A stretch of DNA of 64,000 nucleotides from Epilithonimonas zeae (lineage in GTDB: Bacteria > Bacteroidota > Bacteroidia > Flavobacteriales > Weeksellaceae). The position numbers and the translations under genes are program-made. Below the pieces are notes generated by a model, which made no database searches, was not told where the DNA came from, and saw nothing but the letters and a program-made list of their open reading frames with translations. Shown piece after piece: positions 36,700 through 45,777 of the stretch; the first letter of the stretch is position 1; every line of letters begins with the position of its first letter. The stretch covers positions 1,364,001-1,428,000 of the forward strand of contig NZ_FSRK01000001.1 in assembly GCF_900141765.1 (NCBI RefSeq), written 5' to 3'.

Positions 36700-38226
36700 A
36701 TGCAGAAAGTTCTCAATCTTTTTGATTTCTCTCAAAAAGTAAATTATAAAAATGAAATCTTTGCCGGATTAACTGTCGCAATGACGATGATTCCGGAATC
36801 TTTGTCATTTGCTATTCTTGCCGGATTTTCACCGTTGACAGGTTTGTACGCTGCTTTTATAATGGGATTGGTTACCGCAATTCTAGGAGGAAGACCAGGA
36901 TTGATTTCCGGAGGTGCCGGCGCAACTGTTATTGTTTTGATTCCATTAATGATTTCACACGGAATCGAATATGTTTTTGCAACCGTCGTTCTTGCAGGAG
37001 TTATCCAGATTGTTATCGGAATCTTTAAACTCGGAAAATTCATCAGATTGGTTCCGCAGTCGGTGATGTACGGTTTTGTGAATGGATTGGCGATTGTGAT
37101 CTTTATGTCACAGATCAATCAGTTTAAGGTTCAGGGAACGGACAATTGGCTGTCGGGAAATCCACTTTATACAATGCTCGGTCTGGTTGCTCTGACGATT
37201 TGTGTTGTATTTATATTTCCAAAATTCACAAAAAAAATTCCGGCTTCTTTGGTCGCCATAGCAGTGACTTTTGCGTTGGTAATGATCTTTGGGATCCAGA
37301 CCAAAACTGTGAATGATATTGCTAATATTGCCGGAGGTTTTCCGCCATTTCATATTCCGAATGTTGCGTTTTCTTTTGAAGTTCTGAAAGTCATTTTTCC
37401 ATTTGCTCTGATAATGTCAACCGTTGGATTAACCGAAGGTCTACTGACTTTAAATCTGGTTGATGAAATCACAAATACAAAAGGAAACAGCAACAGAGAA
37501 TGTATTGCACAAGGAACCGCAAATATTCTGAATGGCTTCTTTTTTGGAATGGGCGGTTGTCCGATGATCGCGCAGACTTTGGTTAATTTATCAGCTGGAG
37601 CAAGAGCAAGATTATCAGGAATTATCGCTGCTTCGGTCATTCTTTTAATCATTCTTTTTGGAGCGCCAGTTATTGGTAAGATGCCAGTTGCGGCATTGGT
37701 TGGCGTAATGATCATGGTTTCTGTCGGAACTTTTGAATGGGCAAGTTTCAAAGCTATAAAACGATTCCCAAAATCTGATATTTTCGTAATGATCGTCGTG
37801 ACCTTGATTACCGTTTTCCTCCACAATCTGGCTTTGGCAGTTTTGATTGGTGTGGTAATTTCGGCTTTGGTATTTGCTTGGGAAAGTGCGAAAAGAATCA
37901 GAGCTAGAAAATTTGTAGATGATGAAGGAGTAAAACATTACGAGATTTTCGGACCATTATTTTTCGGTTCTACAACTGCTTTTGCAGAGAAATTTGATGT
38001 GATGGATGATCCAAAAGAAGTTATTATCGATTTTAAAGAAAGCCGAGTCGTTGATATGTCTGCGATTGATATTCTAAATAAACTGACTGAACGTTACAAA
38101 ACTCAAGGGAAAACGATTCGATTGAAACATCTGAGTCCGGATTGCAGAAGACTGATAAAAAATGCTGAGAATGTGGTTGATATCAACATTATCGAAGATC
38201 CGGAATATGGAGTTTTGAAGAATTAA
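36700..38226 (+). CDS. SulP-family anion transporter with STAS domain
   Basis: A 508-residue transporter. About 10-12 membrane helices include ALTVAMTMIPESLSFAILAG-like start (GLTVAMTMIPESLSFAILAG) and GLYAAFIMGLVTAILGGRPG, then GLAIVIFMSQINQFK. The C-terminal ~100 residues form a STAS domain (GVKHYEIFGPLFFGSTTAFA, VIIDFKESRVVDMSAIDILN). SulP members carry sulfate, bicarbonate or other anions. No bicA/sulfate-specific context is present, so the anion is open. Confidence 0.9.
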   Translation: MQKVLNLFDFSQKVNYKNEIFAGLTVAMTMIPESLSFAILAGFSPLTGLYAAFIMGLVTAILGGRPGLISGGAGATVIVLIPLMISHGIEYVFATVVLAGVIQIVIGIFKLGKFIRLVPQSVMYGFVNGLAIVIFMSQINQFKVQGTDNWLSGNPLYTMLGLVALTICVVFIFPKFTKKIPASLVAIAVTFALVMIFGIQTKTVNDIANIAGGFPPFHIPNVAFSFEVLKVIFPFALIMSTVGLTEGLLTLNLVDEITNTKGNSNRECIAQGTANILNGFFFGMGGCPMIAQTLVNLSAGARARLSGIIAASVILLIILFGAPVIGKMPVAALVGVMIMVSVGTFEWASFKAIKRFPKSDIFVMIVVTLITVFLHNLALAVLIGVVISALVFAWESAKRIRARKFVDDEGVKHYEIFGPLFFGSTTAFAEKFDVMDDPKEVIIDFKESRVVDMSAIDILNKLTERYKTQGKTIRLKHLSPDCRRLIKNAENVVDINIIEDPEYGVLKN

Positions 38227-38350
38227 TTTTTTTATCGCAAAGGCGCAAGTTTTTTACATCCTAAATGTTTTAAAAGTCCCAAAGTAAATATTGAATTTTT
38301 ATTTTTATAGGTCTTCGAGAGCCTCAGACTGACATTTATTCAACGTTTAG

Positions 38351-38406
38351 TTTGTCATTCCGTAAGAATCTAAATTTCACTGTCGAGATTCCTACGGAAT
38401 GACAAA
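38351..38406. repeat. long inverted-repeat element D, copy 1
   Basis: Arms of 21 bases, 38351-38371 and 38386-38406, pair with one mismatch; the core word is GTCATTCCGTAGGAATC. Loop of 14. The word is identical to the arms at 61844-61913. A CGCAAAGGCG word at 38236 also recurs before the second copy. No gene is seen in 38227-38625. Confidence 0.85.
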
Positions 38407-38450
38407 GATTGTGGTTAAGCTTTTATGTTGATTGGAAGACAAAATTCCTA

Positions 38451-38560
38451 GCCCCGATTGCAGCGGCATCCTTTTTTGTCTTAACTGGAAAAGTTGTTTT
38501 GATAACAAAATTTCTGAGACAAAAAAGATATAGCGGAAAGCGGGAAATAGCTCCTAATTC
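38451..38560 (+). repeat. dispersed structured element, copy B
   Basis: Starts GCCCCGATTGCAGCGGCATCC (first 20 shown in part), with a perfect 10-bp stem CTTTTTTGTC (38471) and GACAAAAAAG (38518), a 37-base loop, then GCGGAAAGCGGGAAATAGCT. Same layout and strand as 23388 and 61947. Confidence 0.75.
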
Positions 38561-38625
38561 TTTTATAAAAACTCGATTTTCAAAATCCAACTAAAATCAC
38601 GATTTTTGCAATCTCAAATTTTATT

Positions 38626-40218
38626 ATGTCTTTACAACAAGAAATCAGCAGAAGAAAAACTTTCGGAATCATCTCCCACCCCGATGCGGGAAAAACCACT
38701 TTGACGGAAAAACTCCTGCTTTTTGGAGGAGCGATTCAGGAAGCTGGTGCTGTAAAATCCAACAAAATCAAAAAAGGTGCGACATCCGACTTTATGGAAA
38801 TCGAGCGTCAGAGAGGGATTTCTGTGGCAACTTCGGTTTTGGCTTTTGAATATAGAGACCATAAAATCAATATTCTGGATACGCCTGGTCACAAGGATTT
38901 TGCGGAAGACACGTACCGAACGCTGACTGCGGTTGACTCTGTAATTGTTGTGATTGACGTTGCAAAAGGGGTTGAAGAACAGACGGAAAAGCTGGTTCAG
39001 GTTTGTAGAATGAGAAACATTCCGATGATTGTTTTCATCAACAAATTGGACCGTGAAGGTAAAGATGCTTTTGATTTGCTGGATGAAGTGGAACAAAAAT
39101 TAGGTTTGACTGTTTGTCCGCTTTCTCTGCCAATTGGTATAGGAAGTGACTTCCAGGGGATTTATAATATTTGGGAAAATAACATTCAGTTGTTTTTGGA
39201 AGAGAAAAAACAGAAAGTTGGAGAATCTCTGAAAATTGATGATATCAACGATTCTCAAATTGATGAATTAGTTGGTGAAAAAGCGGCGACGACTTTGCGT
39301 GAGGAATTAGATCTGATCCAGTCGGTTTATCCGGAATTTAATCGTGAAGATTATATGAATGGTGATCTGCAGCCGGTTTTCTTTGGTTCTGCTTTGAATA
39401 ATTTTGGCGTTCGTGAGTTATTGAATGCTTTCATCGATATTGCACCAATGCCACAACCGAAAGAAAGTGAAACGAGATTGGTAAAACCTGAAGAAAATAA
39501 TTTTACAGGATTTGTCTTCAAAATCCACGCAAATATGGACCCGAAACACAGAGACCGTCTGGCATTTGTTAAAATCGTGTCCGGAACTTTCAAAAGAAAT
39601 GAAAATTACCTGCTTGTAAGAGAAGGTAAAAAAATGAAGTTTTCCTCTCCCAACGCGTTCTTCGCTGACAAAAAAGAAGTTGTGGACGAGAGTTTCCCAG
39701 GCGATATTGTAGGACTTCACGATACGGGAAGTTTCCGAATTGGTGATACTTTGACAGCTGGTGAAAAATTGAGTTTTAAAGGAATCCCAAGTTTCTCTCC
39801 GGAACATTTCCGTTATATCAATAACAATGATCCATTGAAAGCAAAACAATTGGCTAAAGGTGTTGACCAGCTAATGGATGAAGGTGTTGCTCAGTTATTT
39901 ACGCTGGAAATGAACAACAGAAAAATCATCGGAACGGTTGGTGCGCTTCAGTACGAAGTTATCCAATATCGTTTGGAGCACGAATACGGAGCGAAATGTT
40001 CTTATGAGCCAATCAGCATCCATAAAGCGTGCTGGGTGGAAGCGGATGAAAAATCTGAAGAATTTAAAGAGTTTGCGAGACTGAAACAGCGTTTCTTAGC
40101 GAGAGATAAATATGACCAATTGGTTTTCTTAGCTGATTCGTCTTTTACGATTACAATGACTCAGGAAAAGTTTCCGAATGTGAAACTGCATTTTATTAGT
40201 GAGTTTGCTAATGACTAA
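38626..40218 (+). CDS. prfC: peptide chain release factor 3
   Basis: A 530-residue translational GTPase that recycles RF1/RF2 after termination. G1 ISHPDAGKTTLTEKLLLFGG, G2 region ERQRGISVATSVLAFEY, G3 DTPGHKDFAEDTYRT and G4 FINKLDREGKD are intact. RF3-specific domain IV follows (QLFTLEMNNRKIIGTVGALQ and YEVIQYRLEHEYG), with EPISIHKACWVEADEKSEEF near the end. The gene has its own leader downstream of the repeat elements and is closed by a strong terminator. Confidence 0.95.
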   Translation: MSLQQEISRRKTFGIISHPDAGKTTLTEKLLLFGGAIQEAGAVKSNKIKKGATSDFMEIERQRGISVATSVLAFEYRDHKINILDTPGHKDFAEDTYRTLTAVDSVIVVIDVAKGVEEQTEKLVQVCRMRNIPMIVFINKLDREGKDAFDLLDEVEQKLGLTVCPLSLPIGIGSDFQGIYNIWENNIQLFLEEKKQKVGESLKIDDINDSQIDELVGEKAATTLREELDLIQSVYPEFNREDYMNGDLQPVFFGSALNNFGVRELLNAFIDIAPMPQPKESETRLVKPEENNFTGFVFKIHANMDPKHRDRLAFVKIVSGTFKRNENYLLVREGKKMKFSSPNAFFADKKEVVDESFPGDIVGLHDTGSFRIGDTLTAGEKLSFKGIPSFSPEHFRYINNNDPLKAKQLAKGVDQLMDEGVAQLFTLEMNNRKIIGTVGALQYEVIQYRLEHEYGAKCSYEPISIHKACWVEADEKSEEFKEFARLKQRFLARDKYDQLVFLADSSFTITMTQEKFPNVKLHFISEFAND

Positions 40219-40225
40219 AATATTG

Positions 40226-40255
40226 AATCCGCAGCTTTTTCTGCGGATTTTTTTT
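40226..40255 (+). terminator. terminator of prfC
   Basis: AATCCGCAG (40226-40234) with CTGCGGATT (40241-40249), loop CTTTTT, T-run to 40255. Confidence 0.9.
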
Positions 40256-40321
40256 GGTGATAAGAATTGATGTTATTTCGACTAGAATAATGATTATATT
40301 TGAATACTTAACATTAATAAG

Positions 40322-40900
40322 ATGAAAATAATTATACTGCCTAAAGATATATCTGAAGATTTATTAAATTATGACATATCTGAAATTAACTCAAATGAAT
40401 TAGATATAATTTTGACTGAACTTAAGGAAATTGATAACAGTGTTGAAATTTCTACAGTTAATTTTGGGCGAGGTGCGGATTGGATACTGATACTTGCTAC
40501 ATTGAGTTCTATAACAAGTATAATTTCACTTGGCGATAAACTTGAAAAAGGTATTGACGGATGGATAAAAATCGGAAAAAGAATTTCAAAAATATTTCAT
40601 AATTCAGACAAAGTTTATATTGATGAAGATGTAGCTAAAATTATGGCTATCTCACATATCTCTAAAAATTATGATATTAAAAGTATAAAATTGATTGATA
40701 ATCATACTACATTTTTAGTTGATTTTTCAAATTGGTTCAAAAGAGAGAATAAACAAGATTTGACATCGAAGCCCTTTAATATTTACAATTTCACATTTGA
40801 ATTAAATAGTGAAAGAACAATTTCTTTAAGTGTAAAATCAAATGGTGAAATAATAGAAATATTAGATATTGAAATAGAAACGCTTAATAATATTTTATAA
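40322..40900 (+). CDS. hypothetical protein with one membrane-like helix (192 aa)
   Basis: An AT-rich gene of unknown family. An acidic N-terminal part (DLLNYDISEINSNELDIILT) is followed by a hydrophobic segment (ADWILILATLSSITSIISLG), an amphipathic KLEKGIDGWIKIGKRISKIF and a C-terminal strand-rich half. The base composition is lower in GC than prfC, which may mean recent acquisition. It stands alone between two convergent units. Confidence 0.6.
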   Translation: MKIIILPKDISEDLLNYDISEINSNELDIILTELKEIDNSVEISTVNFGRGADWILILATLSSITSIISLGDKLEKGIDGWIKIGKRISKIFHNSDKVYIDEDVAKIMAISHISKNYDIKSIKLIDNHTTFLVDFSNWFKRENKQDLTSKPFNIYNFTFELNSERTISLSVKSNGEIIEILDIEIETLNNIL

Positions 40901-40905
40901 AAATT

Positions 40906-41706
40906 TTATTTTAAATACTCCTTCACTTCATCCAAATTATTATCCCCAAAAATCAAAGAAACAATAATCGGCATTTTACCTTTTTTATAAAGCAACGCCA
41001 ATGCATTATATCCATTGATTTTTGATTTTGTATCAATTGTTATGCTTTTATGATTAGATAAATCAAGACCCAGAAAGCGTTTTCTCATATAATGGGTTTT
41101 CACGCCTAATTTTTCGAAGCTCTCATCAAGTTCTAGCGAATAGAAATTCCAGTCGTCCATTGCTGTGAAATAAGCGTCGGCTTCTTCTGAGTTTTCATTT
41201 GCAAAAGTTTTGGTTTCCGGACTGAGAATGATAAGTCGTGTTTCGGAGATAGTTTCTGTTTGAGAAGGATTTGGTTTTTCTGGCGATTTGTATGAAACAA
41301 CCTGCATTGGATTTTCGATAGAAATACCTTTTAGGATGCTCCAACCTTCGTCTATTCTTCCAAAGTCATTAAAGAAAAAAGTGGTGTCTTTATTTTTCTT
41401 ATCAATAAGATAATCATCATAATCTGTGTAATGGCCATAGGTTTCGGTTTTCATCAATTCCGTAATGAAATCGCCATCGGTATCAAATCTCGCCTGACCT
41501 TTGATCTCACCATTTTTCAGATACAGAATAGAACCGCCGTTGGCTGTGAAAAGATGCTGAACTTGGTCTCTTGGATTTTCATTTATCGTTTTTGATTTAA
41601 CAATAACTGAATCTTTTTTAATTGGCTGAACTTCTTGAATTTCTTGTTCCTTTTTACACGAAACTGCAATTGTCAATATCAGAAAGTATTTAAAATGTTT
41701 TATCAT
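40906..41706 (-). CDS. hypothetical lipoprotein (266 aa)
   Basis: The ATG at 41706 gives a compact lipoprotein signal (MIKHFKYFLILTIAVSC); the longer frame from 41727 only adds residues before it. The mature protein repeats DTDGDFITELMKTETYGHYT-type acidic segments and has an FTAMDDWNFYSLELDESFEK block. No family is assigned. It is divergent from the DUF4349 protein at 41915. Confidence 0.75.
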   Translation of the reverse strand: MIKHFKYFLILTIAVSCKKEQEIQEVQPIKKDSVIVKSKTINENPRDQVQHLFTANGGSILYLKNGEIKGQARFDTDGDFITELMKTETYGHYTDYDDYLIDKKNKDTTFFFNDFGRIDEGWSILKGISIENPMQVVSYKSPEKPNPSQTETISETRLIILSPETKTFANENSEEADAYFTAMDDWNFYSLELDESFEKLGVKTHYMRKRFLGLDLSNHKSITIDTKSKINGYNALALLYKKGKMPIIVSLIFGDNNLDEVKEYLK

Positions 41707-41914
41707 CGCATTTGGTTTAAGAAGCAATTTAGAATTAATTCGGTAAAATCCTCTTTTTATCTTTAAAATTTACTTCAAAAAATTTTGTAAATCACTTGTA
41801 AAATCAATTTAAATATTTGATTTTCATTTGATTAAAATATTACAAAAAATTTCAGATCCATTTACAAATCATTCTTTTCGTTTCAGGATAGCTTTACAAC
41901 ATAAAATTATCCCA

Positions 41915-42847
41915 ATGAAAAAATTAATATTGACCGCCGTTATTTTGAGCACACTTACGATGTGTAAAAAAGCAGATTTACAAGAAGCTAATCATACAAT
42001 TGCCAATGCAGATTCTTTAATGGATAAAGCCTCTGAAACAGTAAATAATCTGGATTCCAATGCCAATGCTGTTTTGGATTCAGTCAATCTGAAAGCTAGA
42101 GATTTGATTAAAAATAAAGAAGACATCGAAAAAGCTTTTGAGAATAGCAAAAATAAAATCGATTCTATTTCTGAGAATGTTGAGCAATTCAAAAAAGATA
42201 TTGAAAATAAAAAAGTCACCACAACGATTAACTCTATCCAAGAGAAAATCAAAAAAGAAATTCCGAAACCAAAAACCGTCACCAAAGTTATCTACAAAGA
42301 TAAACCTGTCAAAAAAGAACCGGTCGCACCAGTTAACGCAATGGTGAAAAATGGTTCTGTTGAACTGAATGTTGACAATATTTCTTTAGCAAAGCAATCG
42401 GTAAGAGATATTATCAGTAAATATGATGGAATTATCAACACAGAAAATCTGGTGAGTAATGATGAGTTTCAGACTTTGTATTTGACGACAAAAGTTCCTT
42501 ATGATAAATTCGATTATTTGGTAGAAGATTTATCAATGTTGGGTAGTATTCACAACAAAAATTTAGAAGTCAAAGGTGATTCTTACAATCCTAATAAACT
42601 TTGCAGTCTGGACATTACTTTGTACGATAATCATTTCAAACCAAAAGAATCCGAGAATCAAAGTTTTGGAGAAAAATCTGCAGATGCAATTTCTTCCGGC
42701 TGGAAAGTAATTGGAGATATTTTACTGTTCCTTCTACCCTTTTGGCCGGTTTTTCTGATTGGTGGTATTGGATATTATTTATACAAAAAGAAATATGGTA
42801 ACGGAAATCACAATCTACCAAACAAAGATTCTGGTGAGAACTCCTAA
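41915..42847 (+). CDS. DUF4349 membrane lipoprotein with coiled coil
   Basis: A 310-residue protein. A lipoprotein-like N-terminus (LILTAVILSTLTMC) precedes a long Lys/Asp/Asn-rich coiled coil (residues ~30-110), then a DUF4349 core (VELNVDNISLAKQSVRDIIS, TLYLTTKVPYDKFDYLVEDL) and a membrane helix near the end (ILLFLLPFWPVFLIGGIGYY). The family is found at the envelope of many bacteria with no settled role. The start is ATG 41915, since the longer frame lacks a signal before it. Confidence 0.8.
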   Translation: MKKLILTAVILSTLTMCKKADLQEANHTIANADSLMDKASETVNNLDSNANAVLDSVNLKARDLIKNKEDIEKAFENSKNKIDSISENVEQFKKDIENKKVTTTINSIQEKIKKEIPKPKTVTKVIYKDKPVKKEPVAPVNAMVKNGSVELNVDNISLAKQSVRDIISKYDGIINTENLVSNDEFQTLYLTTKVPYDKFDYLVEDLSMLGSIHNKNLEVKGDSYNPNKLCSLDITLYDNHFKPKESENQSFGEKSADAISSGWKVIGDILLFLLPFWPVFLIGGIGYYLYKKKYGNGNHNLPNKDSGENS

Positions 42848-42884
42848 AATAAAAGACGCTTAAATTATAAGCGTCTTTTATTTT
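42846..42884. terminator. strong bidirectional terminator
   Basis: A perfect 17-bp stem (42846-42862 with 42868-42884, core AAAAGACGCTTA/TAAGCGTCTTTT), loop AATTA. It ends both convergent transcripts (DUF4349 and TPR). Confidence 0.9.
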
Positions 42885-42901
42885 ATTGAAAAATTTGATT
42901 C

Positions 42902-43411
42902 CTAGTTCATCAAGCTTTTGCTTAAGTTAAGCGCATCTTGGTTTGAGCCGTCATACTGCAAAGATTTTGCGATATATTGTTTTGCTTTTTCCTTATCTGT
43001 ATCCTTTTCTTGGAAAGCGATGAAGAAATAAGCATAAGCTAAGTTTTGCTTCGCAGCATCCACTTCTTCTGGTTTAACCTTGGCGATATATTGCTCGTAA
43101 GCAGCTTTTGCACCAGCATTATTTTTAGCTGATTGATTGGCATAACCAATACTGTAATATGCTGGAGCCCAATCTGGAAGAATTGCTGTGATTTTATTCC
43201 AAGTTGCGATAGCAGATGTCCAATCGTTAGCATTTTGATAAGCTGTTGCTAATCCCACCAAAGCTTCTGTATCACTTGGATTTGTAACTATTTTCTGATT
43301 AAGAGTTTCTATCTCCGCATTAGTTGCCGGGCTATTTTGTGCACTAATCATTCCTACTGTCATTAATGAGAACCCTAATAATAGTCCTTTAATTTTCATA
43401 TTCGTTTTCAT
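42902..43411 (-). CDS. secreted TPR-repeat protein
   Basis: A 169-residue protein with signal peptide (LLLGFSLMTVGMISAQ) and about three TPR units (DTEALVGLATAYQNANDWTS; PDWAPAYYSIGYANQSAKNN; DAAKQNLAYAYFFIAFQEKD). TPRs mediate protein contacts; partner unknown. ATG 43411 or ATG 43399 (MKIKG) are both possible starts, the latter being closer to the signal peptide. Confidence 0.85.
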   Translation of the reverse strand: MKTNMKIKGLLLGFSLMTVGMISAQNSPATNAEIETLNQKIVTNPSDTEALVGLATAYQNANDWTSAIATWNKITAILPDWAPAYYSIGYANQSAKNNAGAKAAYEQYIAKVKPEEVDAAKQNLAYAYFFIAFQEKDTDKEKAKQYIAKSLQYDGSNQDALNLSKSLMN

Positions 43412-43548
43412 AACCTTTTATTTTAAGTTGTAAAGTATATCGCAACTACAATTCCACAAATTGGAAAAGTTTTAAAATTTTAAAGTTTTTAATACTTTTT
43501 TAAGAAAATGAATTTATGATTTATGAAATTTTAAAATAATCTAATATA

Positions 43549-43576
43549 ACTACTAAATAAAGTATATTTATGTAGT
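43549..43576. promoter_or_regulatory. inverted repeat upstream of the carotenoid MarR gene
   Basis: ACTACTAAATA (43549-43559) and TATTTATGTAGT (43565-43576) are inverted apart from one extra A. They sit 49 bases before the MarR ATG and could be its operator, controlling the carotenoid operon. Inference. Confidence 0.35.
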
Positions 43577-43624
43577 ATTTAGGTATGATTATTGGTATGC
43601 TTTTCAACTATTATAAAAACTAGA

Positions 43625-44305
43625 ATGAATTTTAGAACAATCAAAGACGTGATTCAGCTCCTAGAAAAATTTGATTCTGAAAACACAAGAGATAACTATT
43701 CTGATGATGTCGATGGATTCAGACACTGGATTTATGATAATGAGATCAGCAAAGTACAATCAGTTAATGATGAACCAATTTGGGAAGGTAAAGAAAACGG
43801 AAGAACTCCGGAAAGTGTTATCAGCACATTGTTGGTTCATCTTAACCGATACGCCAAAACCTATTCTAAATCTGCTATTTCCGATTCGGAATTCAACACT
43901 CAGGAAGAATTTATTTACTTAATCAATCTCAAGACGACAGGAACAATGACGAAAATGGAATTGATTAAAAAGAACATTCAGGACAAGTCCACAGGTATTC
44001 TCATTATCAACAGACTCATAAAACAAGGCTGGGTGGAGCAAACCAATTCTCAAACCGACAAAAGAACCAAAGTTCTGAAAATTACTGAAAAAGGATTATA
44101 TACTCTGGAATTACAAATGGATAAAATCCGTAATGCGACGAATATTGTTACTGGAAATCTGAGCTATCCTGAGAAAATAGAACTCATCAAAATTCTGGAC
44201 AAATTGGATAAATTCCACCATCCTATTTTCTCAAAAAATATAGAATCTCCCAATCTTATAGATACGGTTTACAAAGATTATCCTTTTGGAAAAGATAAAT
44301 TATGA
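43625..44305 (+). CDS. MarR-family regulator heading the carotenoid operon
   Basis: A 226-residue MarR-like protein (start ATG 43625; the frame from 43592 begins with TTG). A MarR winged helix lies at residues ~105-205 (EEFIYLINLKTTGTMTKMEL, IKKNIQDKSTGILIINRLIK, QGWVEQTNSQTDKRTKVLKI). The N-terminal part is longer than in typical MarR proteins. It overlaps crtI by 4 bases (ATGA), so regulation of the operon is likely. Confidence 0.85.
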   Translation: MNFRTIKDVIQLLEKFDSENTRDNYSDDVDGFRHWIYDNEISKVQSVNDEPIWEGKENGRTPESVISTLLVHLNRYAKTYSKSAISDSEFNTQEEFIYLINLKTTGTMTKMELIKKNIQDKSTGILIINRLIKQGWVEQTNSQTDKRTKVLKITEKGLYTLELQMDKIRNATNIVTGNLSYPEKIELIKILDKLDKFHHPIFSKNIESPNLIDTVYKDYPFGKDKL

Positions 44306-45771
44306 AGAAAAAAATAGCAATTATCGGTTCCGGATTTTCAGGTTTATCTGCTGCAGCCTACGCTTCGAAAATGGGAAATGAAGTCCACATTTTTGAGAAA
44401 AACAATAGTTTGGGAGGCCGTGCAAGAAGTTTCCAGACAGAGAACGGTTATACTTTCGATATGGGTCCGAGCTGGTATTGGATGCCAGATATTATTGAAA
44501 ATTTCTTTAATGATTTTGAAAAAAAAGCGTCTGATTTTTATGAATTGATTCCTCTTAATCCACAATTTGAAATGGTTTTTTCTGATGGGTTAATGGCGAT
44601 TCCTGAAAGCTATGAAGAGATGAGAACTCTTTTTGAACAAACTGAAAAAGGAGCTGGAAAACGACTGGATGATTTTATGAAAGACGCCCAATATAAATAT
44701 GAAGTTGGCATGAAGGATTTTGTGAACAAGCCTTGCCATTCCTGGTTTGAGTTTGTTTCTCCGAAGATTGCTAAAAGCGCTTTGAAATTGGATTTGTTAT
44801 CTAATTTTCATCAATTCGTAAGAAAATATTTTTCTAATCCGAAACTGATTACTTTAATGGAATTTCCTGTAATTTTTTTAGGTGCAGCACCAAAAGATAT
44901 TCCTGCTTTGTATAGCTTGATGAATTATGGAGGTTACAAATTAGGAACTTGGTATCCAATGGGTGGTTTCGTCAAAGTGATTGAAGCGATGTCGGAAATT
45001 GCTACTGCTCAAGGTGTGAAATTTCATCTTAATTCTAATGTTGAACAAATCATTATTGAAGATAAAAAAGCTTCCGGAATTATTGTTAATGGAAAAACCT
45101 TAAAGTTTGACACAATTATTGCTTCCTCTGATTATCATCACACAGAATCAAAATTAATCTCCGAAGAATACAGAAATTACGATGAGAAATATTGGAAAAA
45201 GAAAACTTTTGCTCCTTCTTGTTTGATATTTTATCTCGGTTTCAGAGAAAAAATCCCAAATCTGAAACATCATACATTGTTCTTTGAAAATGAATTGGAT
45301 CTTCATACCAAAGAAATCTATAATGATAAAAAATGGCCGTCAAAACCACTATTCTATGTTTGTTGCCCATCTAAAACGGATAAGAATTTGGCCCCTGAAA
45401 ATGGCGAAAATGTTTTTTTACTAATGCCAATTGCAACGGGAATCGAAGATTCTGAAGAAATGAGAGAAAAATATTTTCTGGAGATGATGGCACGATTGGA
45501 AAAACACACAAAGACTACTAATCTCCTATCCATAATAGATTATAAAAGAAGCTATTGCATTGATGATTTTATAAATGATTACAATGCTTATGAAGGAAAT
45601 GCTTACGGTTTAGCAAATACTTTGTCTCAAACTGCAGTTTTAAAACCTTCTTTGAAAAATAAAAAAATCAAAAATCTCTTTTACACAGGACAATTAACAG
45701 TTCCCGGACCAGGCGTTCCACCATCTATAATTTCAGGAAAAATAGCAGCAACAGAAGCCGACAAAAAATAA
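44302..45771 (+). CDS. crtI: phytoene desaturase (carotenoid)
   Basis: A 489-residue FAD enzyme. The dinucleotide fold IAIIGSGFSGLSAAAYASKM is followed by GGRARSFQTENGYTFDMGPSW, and the C-terminal FAD block NLFYTGQLTVPGPGVPPSII closes it (C-terminal CrtI signature). It converts phytoene to lycopene by successive desaturations. It overlaps the MarR gene by 4 bases and is followed by crtB after 6 bases. Confidence 0.95.
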   Translation: MKKKIAIIGSGFSGLSAAAYASKMGNEVHIFEKNNSLGGRARSFQTENGYTFDMGPSWYWMPDIIENFFNDFEKKASDFYELIPLNPQFEMVFSDGLMAIPESYEEMRTLFEQTEKGAGKRLDDFMKDAQYKYEVGMKDFVNKPCHSWFEFVSPKIAKSALKLDLLSNFHQFVRKYFSNPKLITLMEFPVIFLGAAPKDIPALYSLMNYGGYKLGTWYPMGGFVKVIEAMSEIATAQGVKFHLNSNVEQIIIEDKKASGIIVNGKTLKFDTIIASSDYHHTESKLISEEYRNYDEKYWKKKTFAPSCLIFYLGFREKIPNLKHHTLFFENELDLHTKEIYNDKKWPSKPLFYVCCPSKTDKNLAPENGENVFLLMPIATGIEDSEEMREKYFLEMMARLEKHTKTTNLLSIIDYKRSYCIDDFINDYNAYEGNAYGLANTLSQTAVLKPSLKNKKIKNLFYTGQLTVPGPGVPPSIISGKIAATEADKK

Positions 45772-45777
45772 ACTACT

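Noticed and set aside
37350-37826. 158-aa minus-strand frame inside the SulP gene
   Set aside because: Shadow of the plus-strand SulP gene with no independent domain or start.
38409-38594. 61-aa plus-strand frame over the repeat region
   Set aside because: It lies wholly across repeat elements D and B and has no start context; it is a repeat artefact.
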